Assembly (NCBI RefSeq): GCF_947500765.1
Contig: NZ_CANMTH010000003.1
Coordinates: 310,001 to 374,000 of the forward strand
DNA: 64,000 nucleotides
Reading direction: 5' to 3'
DNA from: an uncultured Formosa sp.
GTDB taxonomy: Bacteria; Bacteroidota; Bacteroidia; Flavobacteriales; Flavobacteriaceae
In this document: piece after piece, positions 8,570-16,245 of the stretch
How positions within the stretch are numbered: the stretch's first letter is position 1
Layout of the letters: the number at the start of each line of letters is the position of its first letter
Translations under genes and position numbers: made by a program
Notes under the pieces: generated by a model
Databases searched by the model: none
What the model was told of the DNA's origin: nothing
The model's input: only the letters and a program-made list of their open reading frames with translations

Positions 8570-9613
8570 ATGACAGAAAATTTAAAAATTGCACTTGACG
8601 AGTTCATTCATGTAAGTGTAGCCTTGTTCTTTATTATTGCATTTGTATCTGTACTTACCGGATTTATACGCGCGTATATTCCGCAAGAAAAATTGCAGAA
8701 ACGTTTAAGTAAAACAGGGAAGTTTAGTGGGGTAATGGGGGCCGTACTTGGAATACCAACACCTTTTTGTAGTGCATCAATGGTTCCGGTTTCTATGGGA
8801 ATGCTAGAAATGGGAGCTCCATTGTCTATGGTATTTTCATTTTTATTATCAGCCCCTTTAGCGAATTTTGTAGTTGTTGCTTTTGTGTTTGCTGTATTCG
8901 GATTTAAAGTCGCAGCAGTGTATTTCTTAATTGTATTTATCGGGGCCATCATTTTTGGGACAATAGTGGGGAATACCTCTTTGGTAAATCATGTGAAAAT
9001 TATGGGTGTTAAGCCTAAAGAAACGTCATGTAGTAGTAAAGAACCAAAAACACAAAATTGTTCAGGTATAAATGAGATGGTAAGCATAGAAAATGTTTCA
9101 GCATGTACGGCAGTAAATCAAACTCAAACAGCTTGTTCGCCTCAACCTCAAGTTTCTAGTTGTGGCTCTTCATCTTCAGAAAATAAATTTTTAAATATTA
9201 AAAATGATAAAGTTAGAGGTGCACTCGAATTTGCTTGGTCACTCTTTAAACGCATTATGCCTTATGTTCTTATTGGAGCTCTTATAAGTGCTGCATCTGT
9301 AGTGTTTGTACCAGACGCTTTTGTTGAAAAATATTTAGGAAACGATAATCCGTTAGCAATAGTATTAGCAGCCGTTGTTGGTGTGCCTTTATATCTTAGA
9401 ATAGAAATGGCTATTCCTCTATTAAGTGTATTAATAGGAAAAGGTATGAGTATGGGGGCTGCAATGGCCTTACTAATTGGTGGTACAGGGGCAAGTTTGC
9501 CAGAAATTGCAATTGTGTCTTCTATGCTTAAACCAAAAGCTGTTGCTGCGTTTGTTGGATCTATAATTTCTATAGCTATAATTGGCGGTTTTATATTCTA
9601 TTATTTATTTTAA
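8570..9613 (+). CDS. ArsP/YraQ-type permease (DUF318 family)
   Basis: The 347-residue membrane protein has two homologous hydrophobic halves of about four helices each. The first half contains the family motif GIPTPFCSASMVPVSMGMLE. The linker between the halves (about residues 150-205) is hydrophilic and carries five cysteines (TSCSSKEPK, NCSG, ACTA, ACSPQ, SSCGSS). Relatives export organoarsenicals or are linked to Cu/Zn efflux; the cysteine-rich linker suggests a soft metal or metalloid. It lies between an ArsR regulator and a DsrE-like protein. Confidence 0.82.
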   Translation: MTENLKIALDEFIHVSVALFFIIAFVSVLTGFIRAYIPQEKLQKRLSKTGKFSGVMGAVLGIPTPFCSASMVPVSMGMLEMGAPLSMVFSFLLSAPLANFVVVAFVFAVFGFKVAAVYFLIVFIGAIIFGTIVGNTSLVNHVKIMGVKPKETSCSSKEPKTQNCSGINEMVSIENVSACTAVNQTQTACSPQPQVSSCGSSSSENKFLNIKNDKVRGALEFAWSLFKRIMPYVLIGALISAASVVFVPDAFVEKYLGNDNPLAIVLAAVVGVPLYLRIEMAIPLLSVLIGKGMSMGAAMALLIGGTGASLPEIAIVSSMLKPKAVAAFVGSIISIAIIGGFIFYYLF

Positions 9614-9655
9614 ATTAGGTGTTTTAGCAATTTATAGAGAATCATAATAAACAGA

Positions 9656-9698
9656 AAGGTTTTATGCTTAAATAAATGCTATTTTAGCATAAAACCTT
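9656..9698. repeat. 13-bp perfect inverted repeat between permease and dsrE-like gene
   Basis: AAGGTTTTATGCT at 9656-9668 and AGCATAAAACCTT at 9686-9698 form a 13-bp stem with a 17-base loop. No U-tract follows on the plus strand, so it is either an intercistronic RNA stem or a leaky terminator. Confidence 0.6.
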
Positions 9699-9709
9699 AA
9701 GAAATTATA

Positions 9710-9723
9710 ACCTATATATAGGT
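9710..9723. promoter_or_regulatory. 14-bp perfect palindrome before dsrE-like gene
   Basis: ACCTATATATAGGT is self-complementary and ends 26 bases before the ATG of the DsrE-like gene. It may be an operator, giving this gene its own control within the group. Confidence 0.35.
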
Positions 9724-9749
9724 ATTTGATTTCTTTATATAAACTAAAA

Positions 9750-10304
9750 ATGAAAAATACATTTCAAAACTTTTTTGCTCTAACATTATTTCTTAGTGTA
9801 ATAAATTTCTCTTTTGGACAAGTAAATAAGCCTACAACCGGACCTGTTTTCGATACTGTTGGGGCTATATATTCTATAGATGATTTAGATTTTACACCAA
9901 ATCCTTCACAAGAGTTAAAAGCTATTTTTGATATTGCTAATAAACAAGCCGATGCTGGTAAAGTGAATTCTATTATTTCTAGTATGCACCGCTACTATAA
10001 TATGCATGTAAGATATGGTATACCAAAAGAACAAATTCATCTCGCTCTTGTTTTACATGGTGGAGCTGTAAAAGATGCTTTAAATTCAACCGTTTACAAA
10101 GAAAAATTTAATGTAGATAATCCGAATGTCAGCTTAATTAAATCCCTTTCAGAGATGGGAGTAGATGTTTTTCTTTGTGGACAATCTATGACTGCTAAAG
10201 GTTATAATAAATCTGATTTATTACCAGAGGTAAAGGTGGGATTATCGGCTATGAGTGTGCTAACGGTATATCAAATGGATAATTATGCCCTAATTAAATT
10301 TTAG
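9750..10304 (+). CDS. exported DsrE-family protein
   Basis: The 184-residue protein starts with a signal peptide (LFLSVINFSFGQ), followed by a DsrE/DsrF-like domain: HLALVLHGGAVKDAL, then GVDVFLCGQSM with the conserved cysteine, and a final hydrophobic strand region. Cytoplasmic DsrE proteins relay sulfur; this member is predicted to be periplasmic. The ATG at 9750 is used, because an upstream TTG would place residues before the signal peptide. The third position after arsR and the permease suggests a role in thiol or metalloid handling, which is inference. Confidence 0.82.
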   Translation: MKNTFQNFFALTLFLSVINFSFGQVNKPTTGPVFDTVGAIYSIDDLDFTPNPSQELKAIFDIANKQADAGKVNSIISSMHRYYNMHVRYGIPKEQIHLALVLHGGAVKDALNSTVYKEKFNVDNPNVSLIKSLSEMGVDVFLCGQSMTAKGYNKSDLLPEVKVGLSAMSVLTVYQMDNYALIKF

Positions 10305-10339
10305 CTTTTTTAAGTTTAGTTTAAACGATACGTAATAAT

Positions 10340-11302
10340 TTATAGATTTAGTTCATTAAAAAATTCATAAGCTCGTATTTCAGCAAAAGAGTTTTTAGAG
10401 TGTTTTAAAGGAAAAGCACAATGGCCTCCGTATTGTGGCGTTTCTAAATACACATATTTACTGTTTTTAGCACGAGATACCGGATAACAACGTTCTCCTA
10501 AAAATGGATCGTCCCAAGCGTTTATAATAAGTACAGGAGTTGTAATATGTTTTAATGTAAATTCTGGAGACACTCGTTTATAGTAATCTTCTTTATCTTT
10601 AAAACCATGTATAGGAGCTGTAAAATAATCGTCAATTTCATCAAAACTGTGGAGCGAATTAATCTTGTCTATATTGGCTAATTCTGGAAATTGAACAACT
10701 TTTTGTTTCAGTTTATTTACTATTTGTTTCTTAAAATTATTTAAATATACTTTGTTAAACCCTACTTTTAAAGCTTCCGAACACGTTTTAATATGTGTTG
10801 GTGCAGATACTGCAACACCGGCTTTTATTCGAGGATTTGGTTTTAACATCCCTAAATAATTTAAAACTTGCGCGCCCCCCATAGAATATCCAATAAGGTA
10901 GATGGATTCTATTCCTTTTTTTAATACAAATTGAACAACAGCATCTAAATCGTCTACAGAAGCATGATGATACATTTTAGGTAAACGATTCATGCGTCCG
11001 CCACAGGTTCTGTTATTCCAAGCAAATACAGAAAAATCACGTTCTGCAAAATAATTAGCACAACTGTTATTATATGTTCTTCTAGAATCACCTTCTAAAC
11101 CATGACATAAAATTATAGCATTTTTAGTGCCTTTTATCACGTAATCTACATTTAGAAAATCTCCATCGCTTAATTCTACAGTTTCAGTCTTATAACTAGG
11201 CGGATTAACATGCTTAATCTTAGCAGCATATATCGTTGAAAAATGAGGGTTTTTATTTATAAAAGAAGGTGCCTCGTATTTAGAATGTGCTATTAATGGC
11301 AT
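10340..11302 (-). CDS. YheT-like alpha/beta hydrolase
   Basis: The 320-residue cytoplasmic protein matches the YheT/EMB8-type hydrolases: the oxyanion motif CHGLEGDSRRTY, the nucleophile elbow GYSMGGAQVLNYLG, an Asp in NAWDDPFLGER and a terminal His in GGHCAFPL. Members act as esterases of poorly known substrate. It lies downstream of the SRPBCC gene on the same strand, separated by 65 bases. Its stop lies 35 bases from the convergent DsrE-like gene. Confidence 0.85.
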   Translation of the reverse strand: MPLIAHSKYEAPSFINKNPHFSTIYAAKIKHVNPPSYKTETVELSDGDFLNVDYVIKGTKNAIILCHGLEGDSRRTYNNSCANYFAERDFSVFAWNNRTCGGRMNRLPKMYHHASVDDLDAVVQFVLKKGIESIYLIGYSMGGAQVLNYLGMLKPNPRIKAGVAVSAPTHIKTCSEALKVGFNKVYLNNFKKQIVNKLKQKVVQFPELANIDKINSLHSFDEIDDYFTAPIHGFKDKEDYYKRVSPEFTLKHITTPVLIINAWDDPFLGERCYPVSRAKNSKYVYLETPQYGGHCAFPLKHSKNSFAEIRAYEFFNELNL

Positions 11303-11367
11303 TTATATAATTATTTAAAAGTATAAATTTAAGAAGTAAATAAAGGTATTGAAAAAAAATAGTGTGC

Positions 11368-11829
11368 CTATCTTCCAAATATATCGTTAAGTACGGTATT
11401 GCGATATTCAAAAATTTCTTTTAGTTTATTTTCAATCATAATGCTATTGGCAATATTTCCTAAAAACCCGAAAGGAGGCTGATAAGTTACAATGTCTTTC
11501 ATTAAAGTGCCTTCAGAAGTGGTTTCTAAAAAATGCTGATGATGCCATATTTTATAAGGTCCTACACGTTGCTCGTCTACAAAATAGTGTTTGTCCTTAA
11601 CGTGTGTAATTTCGGTAACCCAAGTTGTTTTTATGCCTAAAACAGGAGAGACCCTATAGTTAATAATCATGCCTTCGTACATGGCATTTGGTAAGTCTTC
11701 AGAAACTATATCAAACCCCATATAATCTGGAGTAATGGTTTTTAAGTTCTTCGGATTTGAAATAAATTCCCATAACGTTTCTATTGGCTGATTGAATAAC
11801 TGTTGGCGCTTAAATTGAAATACTCCCAT
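11368..11829 (-). CDS. SRPBCC (START-like) ligand-binding protein
   Basis: The 153-residue protein has the polyketide cyclase/START-like pattern: the opening QQLFNQPIETLWEFISNPKNLKTITPDYMGF, a central strand TTWVTEITHV and the closing helix NKLKEIFEYRNTVL. Such proteins bind hydrophobic ligands in a helix-grip fold. No signal peptide is present. It is probably cotranscribed with the downstream YheT-like hydrolase. Confidence 0.8.
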   Translation of the reverse strand: MGVFQFKRQQLFNQPIETLWEFISNPKNLKTITPDYMGFDIVSEDLPNAMYEGMIINYRVSPVLGIKTTWVTEITHVKDKHYFVDEQRVGPYKIWHHQHFLETTSEGTLMKDIVTYQPPFGFLGNIANSIMIENKLKEIFEYRNTVLNDIFGR

Positions 11830-11968
11830 GATTATGAATTCGTTTTAATAACTGGCTTGATTAAAAAAAACTTTTTAAAAGGAAAATTAATACATTTTTA
11901 AGTATAATTCTTCAGGTTTAACTCTAATTTTAGAAAGCCATAAGTTTTATATAGAATAACTAAATAAT

Positions 11969-12044
11969 ATTCTTAAAAATTTATTCCTGCTTTATAAATG
12001 AATGTTATATTTTAGTAAAACACACAAAACATATTTTTAAGAAT
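11969..12044. repeat. 12-bp inverted repeat upstream of a small ORF
   Basis: ATTCTTAAAAAT (11969-11980) and ATTTTTAAGAAT (12033-12044) are perfect complements with a 52-base loop. The right arm ends 11 bases before the GTG of the 47-codon ORF. The rest of 11830-12055 is AT-rich without an identifiable gene. Confidence 0.5.
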
Positions 12045-12055
12045 GAAATATAGCA

Positions 12056-12199
12056 GTGAAGATCCAGGATAATTATACATTTCATGTCATTTCTATTAAA
12101 TATAAAGACAAAGAAGGTCTATATAATGTAAAGACCTTTAAGGTTTATAATGATGAAGATTTTATAAATATATTATACCATCTTCAACATAAAATCTAA
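12056..12199 (+). CDS. small ORF, 47 residues, unknown
   Basis: A GTG-initiated frame encodes a charged, well-mixed peptide (MKIQDNYTFHVISIKYKD, then LYNVKTFKVYNDEDFINIL) ending in a TAA that abuts the convergent LRR-kinase stop. An in-frame stop lies 12 bases upstream of the GTG, so it cannot be much longer. The alternating strand-like pattern followed by a helix looks protein-like rather than random AT-rich translation, but no family is recognised and there is no ribosome-binding sequence. It could be a remnant of a larger gene. Confidence 0.4.
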   Translation: MKIQDNYTFHVISIKYKDKEGLYNVKTFKVYNDEDFINILYHLQHKI

Positions 12200-13510
12200 T
12201 TATTTAAACTCTAAAGATCTTAAACGCATAACAATTTCAGAAAATGCAGGACGAGACTTAACACTCGGGTTAAAGCAATCAGAGATTAAACTGTCCCACC
12301 AATGTTTAAGTTTTTTAGTGATATTGTCTTCAGGAATAAGATTTAACATATCTTCTAGTAAACATCCAAAAGCTCGGACTTCTACACGCTCTATATTGTG
12401 AGCTTGATTTGTGTTTTTATCATAAAAAGTGGCTGCACCAAAATCTCCTAAAAGACAATTTGCAGTATCATTTATTAATATATTATGGGCATACAAATCG
12501 CCATGATTAATCCCTATACTGTGTAATTGTGCACTCACAGAAGCAATACTTTTGGCTACTTTTAATAGCTTTTTAGAATTAAAAACGGTGGTGTTTTCAA
12601 ACACATCTCGCGTACAAGATTTCATGCTTGGCGGATTTCCTAGATTAATAAAAGTTGGATCAATAAGTTTCATAATCAAACCACTTTTATTTTCAGGATG
12701 ATTTTTAATGTTCCCTAACACAGGGATTAAGCTATCATGAGAACCTGCAGCAATAGATACAGCCATTTCATCGTTAGCTAAGCCGTCGCTAGTTACATCA
12801 CCCTTAAATATTTTAAGTGCAATTTCGGTTTGTTTTAATGTCCAATCTGCTTTATAAATTAGTCCAGAAGCACCTTCTCCTAATAGTTCTTTAATATTAA
12901 AATTGTTCCAAGCATAGGATTCAAAATCGGTTTCTAAAGTAACTTGATAGGCACTTGGATTTCCGGCAAAAGCCAACCAAGACAATTTAGGTAATTCAAA
13001 TAACCAATTGGGAATAGATTTTAAATTGTTTGCCGAAATTCTTAAGAGTTCTAAATTTTGGCAATTAGACATCTCGTTTGGCAAAACTTCAATTTGGTTT
13101 CCTGCTAAAGCACATTTTTGGAGTAGAGTACAATGTCCTAAGCTTTTTGGTAAAACTTTAATCTTATTATCGGTTAAAATTAACCAATTTAATTTTTGAG
13201 GAAAAACATGTTCGGCAACGGTATGAATTTGATTAGATTTAAAACCAATCATATTTAAATTGAGGCAGTTTCCTAAAACAGTAGGGTATTCGGTAAATTT
13301 ATTTCGTGCAAAAAATATAATTTTTAATTGCTTAAGTTGCACAATACTTTCTGGTAAAGATGATAAATGATTGTCTGATAAATCTAAAACTTCTAAAGTA
13401 TCAGCCAATGCAAATATTTCTTCAGGAAACGTAGTTAAACCACAAGCTAATTTTAGTCTTTTGGTTCCTGTTAATGCTCCCGATTTTAAATCTTCTAAAG
13501 TATGCGTCAT
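12200..13510 (-). CDS. leucine-rich-repeat protein fused to a protein kinase
   Basis: The 436-residue protein has about seven leucine-rich repeats in its first half (LEVLDLSDNHLSSLPESI, LNWLILTDNKIKVLPKSL, LELLRISANNLKSIPNWL). A eukaryotic-like kinase domain follows from about residue 205. Kinase motifs seen are the glycine loop GEGASGLIYKA, ALKIFKG with the ATP-binding lysine, the catalytic loop HGDLYAHNIL (HGD in place of HRD, Asp and Asn kept) and GDFGAA. It is probably an active soluble Ser/Thr kinase with an LRR sensor or docking half. The ATG at 13510 is preferred to a start seven codons upstream. Confidence 0.88.
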   Translation of the reverse strand: MTHTLEDLKSGALTGTKRLKLACGLTTFPEEIFALADTLEVLDLSDNHLSSLPESIVQLKQLKIIFFARNKFTEYPTVLGNCLNLNMIGFKSNQIHTVAEHVFPQKLNWLILTDNKIKVLPKSLGHCTLLQKCALAGNQIEVLPNEMSNCQNLELLRISANNLKSIPNWLFELPKLSWLAFAGNPSAYQVTLETDFESYAWNNFNIKELLGEGASGLIYKADWTLKQTEIALKIFKGDVTSDGLANDEMAVSIAAGSHDSLIPVLGNIKNHPENKSGLIMKLIDPTFINLGNPPSMKSCTRDVFENTTVFNSKKLLKVAKSIASVSAQLHSIGINHGDLYAHNILINDTANCLLGDFGAATFYDKNTNQAHNIERVEVRAFGCLLEDMLNLIPEDNITKKLKHWWDSLISDCFNPSVKSRPAFSEIVMRLRSLEFK

Positions 13511-13767
13511 CTTAATAATATTAGGCTGCAAACTTAACTATTATTATGAGTTTATATATTATGACCATAGAAATCTATTTGGTTTAATATCGGATTTTGT
13601 ACGCTTAAAACATTTGTTTTATCATCTAAAACATGCATTAATTATAAGTTTTTATTGTTATAAAGAACTATAATGTTAGGATTTTAATTGTTTTCAATAA
13701 TTCATTGTAAGGAAATCTTTATAAATTCAACCAATCAAGTTAATTTCACTTACAAATAAAAAAGATA

Positions 13768-14613
13768 ATGAGAAAAATTTTAGCAGTTAGTTTAATTTCA
13801 ATTTCTACTTTGGTTTCTTGTAAAGACGAAAAGAAAGACGTTACAACAGAAGTAAAACAGGATATGCCAGAGCAAATGATTCCAGAAAAAACTCCAGAAT
13901 TTAAAAATAAAGCTCATGAGTTAGTGTATAAAATGACTCAAAAAGTTGGAGATTATGGAAAACTAATGAATAAAAAAGATGTTGTATATACGTATACCTA
14001 TCAAACTCCAGATGGAAAAACAGATGTAACTACAGAAAAGTATATGTTTAATGGTGAGTTATCTTACGGCATGTATACCAAGCACGAAAGATCGTTAGCA
14101 GATATGAAAGGTATAATAGAGCAAGGATATGACGGTAGCGAATATTGGTTAAAACATGAAGGTGAAGTAATAACAGATACTAATGCTTTAAAACGTGTAG
14201 CATTTAATAGACCAACTAATTTTTATTGGTTTACAATGATGCAGAAATTAATGGATCCAGGTTTAAATTACGAATACATTAAAGAGCAAACTGTAGGCGA
14301 TACGCAATACGATGTTGTAAAAGTGACGTTTGATTCTGAAGATGGTAAGCCAAAAGATATCTATCAATTATATATTAATAAAGACACAAAATTAGTCGAC
14401 CAATTTTTGTTTACAGTAATGGATTTCGGAAAATCAGATCCGTTATTAATGGAATTAGATTACGAAAACATTGATGGGGTATTATTGCCTACAAAACGTA
14501 AATATAAAGCATCTAATTGGGATGCTGAAGTTACAGATAAGCCTTGGATATTAGTAAATTGGACAAATATTAAGTTTAATAATGGTTTAGAAAGAGCTGA
14601 TTTTTCAAAGTAA
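13768..14613 (+). CDS. lipoprotein with LolA/LppX-like lipid-binding features
   Basis: The 281-residue protein has a lipoprotein signal (ISISTLVSCKDEKK), a charged linker, and a body of long antiparallel strands (VVYTYTYQTPDGKTD, YDVVKVTFDSEDGKPKDIYQLYINKDTKLVDQ). This pattern resembles outer-membrane lipoprotein carrier-like domains common in flavobacteria. The DIYQLYINKDTKLV phrase is typical of such folds. The exact family is uncertain. A HAD gene follows 43 bases downstream on the same strand and may be cotranscribed. Confidence 0.65.
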   Translation: MRKILAVSLISISTLVSCKDEKKDVTTEVKQDMPEQMIPEKTPEFKNKAHELVYKMTQKVGDYGKLMNKKDVVYTYTYQTPDGKTDVTTEKYMFNGELSYGMYTKHERSLADMKGIIEQGYDGSEYWLKHEGEVITDTNALKRVAFNRPTNFYWFTMMQKLMDPGLNYEYIKEQTVGDTQYDVVKVTFDSEDGKPKDIYQLYINKDTKLVDQFLFTVMDFGKSDPLLMELDYENIDGVLLPTKRKYKASNWDAEVTDKPWILVNWTNIKFNNGLERADFSK

Positions 14614-14656
14614 AAAACATTTAATTTCAGGTAAAACAAACTAAAATTCTATACAC

Positions 14657-15331
14657 ATGAAAAAAGCAGTATTCTTTGATATGAATGAAACGTTATTAAA
14701 CTTGAGTTTGCTTAAAACCCAGTTTGATAAGCATTTTGATGATGCGTATGTTTTAAAATATTGGTTTACAAAATTATTACATAGTTCTACAGTAATGGGG
14801 ACTATGAACACTTATAAAAATTTTGGAGAACTTGCAGATGTGGCTTTAGAGAATCTGTTTTTTGAAACGGGGAAATCTTTAAATACAGATACTAAATCTG
14901 AGATTTTAGGCGCATTTAGAAAATTGCCTGCTTACGACGATGTTATTCCTGCAATATCCATGCTAAGAAATCATAATATTCGAGTTATCGCGGTTTCGAA
15001 CTCATCTTTAGAGATGATAAAAGAGCAGTTAACTAATGCGGGGATTATAGATTTTTTCGACTCGTATTATTCTGTAGATGATGTGAATAAGTATAAACCA
15101 TTTAAGGATGTTTATCTATCTGTAGCCGAAAAAGAAGGTATACAAATAAAAGATATTACTATGGTTGCAACTCATGATTGGGACTTATTCGGGGCAAAGA
15201 AAGTAGGATTAACTACGGCTTATATAAAAAGGAAGAAAGAAATTTATAATCCGTTTTATTTACAGCCAGATTTTGAAGACTCAGATTTATTAGGATTAAT
15301 GCAACAAATTGTAACGTTTGCGAACTCCTGA
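14657..15331 (+). CDS. HAD-superfamily hydrolase (haloacid dehalogenase type II-like)
   Basis: The 224-residue protein has all four HAD motifs: FFDMNETLL with the nucleophile Asp8, AVSNSS, the lysine in the VNKYKPFKDVY segment, and THDWDLFGAKKVG. The insertion after motif I is of the alpha-helical cap type found in haloacid dehalogenases. It is probably a small-molecule phosphatase or dehalogenase; the substrate is unknown. A strong terminator follows. Confidence 0.85.
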   Translation: MKKAVFFDMNETLLNLSLLKTQFDKHFDDAYVLKYWFTKLLHSSTVMGTMNTYKNFGELADVALENLFFETGKSLNTDTKSEILGAFRKLPAYDDVIPAISMLRNHNIRVIAVSNSSLEMIKEQLTNAGIIDFFDSYYSVDDVNKYKPFKDVYLSVAEKEGIQIKDITMVATHDWDLFGAKKVGLTTAYIKRKKEIYNPFYLQPDFEDSDLLGLMQQIVTFANS

Positions 15332-15365
15332 TGTAATTATTATTTTAAAATTAATTTCAAGATTA

Positions 15366-15405
15366 AAAAGAACAGTAAGCTAGATGCTTGCTGTTCTTTT
15401 TTTAG
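15366..15405 (+). terminator. rho-independent terminator after HAD gene
   Basis: A 15-bp stem (AAAAGAACAGTAAGC with its complement, one G-U pair) and a 5-base loop end in a T-run, 35 bases after the HAD stop codon. Confidence 0.85.
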
Positions 15406-15545
15406 AGGCTAATTTTAAGTAAAAAATAAATAATATTAAGCTGTTTTAATTAATTTTTTTTAATTGTTATTAATTATTTAAGGTCTAATTTTATTATACG
15501 GAACAGATTCTATATGAATAAGATAAACGTTACGTAGTAAAAATA

Positions 15546-16154
15546 ATGATTGTAGAAAAAAAAATTAATTGGGCCATATTAGTTACTGGTTGGGGGCGTA
15601 ATGCCAGAGATACTATAAAATCATTTAAAAACAATAAACTAAAACAATCTAACATTAGTTTAGTTGTGTATGAAGAAGAACCTTGTGGCGCAAAAGAGTT
15701 GGCAGAGACATGTAATGTTGAAACTTTAAAAATAGTTAGATCTGATTTTAAAAATATAATTGAATATCAGGCTTTTATAACACAAGAAATGAAGAAGAGA
15801 AATGTTGATTATATTTTTATGCTTAATTATAAATATATTATACAAAACCAGATGCTTAAAGCATTTCCTAACAAGATATTAAATATTCACCCCTCTTTAT
15901 TTCCTAGTTTTTTAGGGACTAAAACAGCAATTCAAGATGCCTTAGATTTTGGTGTTAAGGTTACTGGTATAACGACTCATATTATTGATCATAAAATAGA
16001 TGAAGGTACCATATTACAACAACAAGCCATTAAAGTAAAAGCAAACGATACATTTGATACGTTATACCCAAAATTCACTAAAGAAGGAAAAAAAATAATT
16101 ATAAAAACAATTAAGACTATTGAAGACATACACTTTAAAAATTTAGAAGGATAA
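15546..16154 (+). CDS. PurN/Fmt-fold formyltransferase
   Basis: The 202-residue protein has the formyltransferase catalytic core: NIHPSLFPSFLG with Asn113 and His115, then THIIDHKIDEGTIL with Asp152. The N-H-D spacing matches phosphoribosylglycinamide formyltransferase. The N-terminus (INWAILVTGWGRNARDTIK) lacks the usual PurN ISGxGSN start, and the gene sits with acyltransferase genes rather than purine genes. It therefore more likely formylates an amino sugar or other glycan precursor using a formyl-folate donor, which is inference. It starts the cassette that runs to 19817. Confidence 0.8.
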   Translation: MIVEKKINWAILVTGWGRNARDTIKSFKNNKLKQSNISLVVYEEEPCGAKELAETCNVETLKIVRSDFKNIIEYQAFITQEMKKRNVDYIFMLNYKYIIQNQMLKAFPNKILNIHPSLFPSFLGTKTAIQDALDFGVKVTGITTHIIDHKIDEGTILQQQAIKVKANDTFDTLYPKFTKEGKKIIIKTIKTIEDIHFKNLEG

Positions 16155-16245
16155 CTCTAATCTCTTTAGGTGCTAAATTAGCCCACAAGCTTTAGACAAA
16201 TCTAAGATGCTTATTACGAATTCTTATCCTATTACCAATAACTAT

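Noticed and set aside
9656..9698. Rho-independent terminator after the permease
   Set aside because: The stem is strong but no T-run follows, so termination is not supported.
9726..9749. Longer TTG-initiated version of the DsrE-like protein
   Set aside because: It would put eight residues before a good signal peptide; the ATG at 9750 is better.
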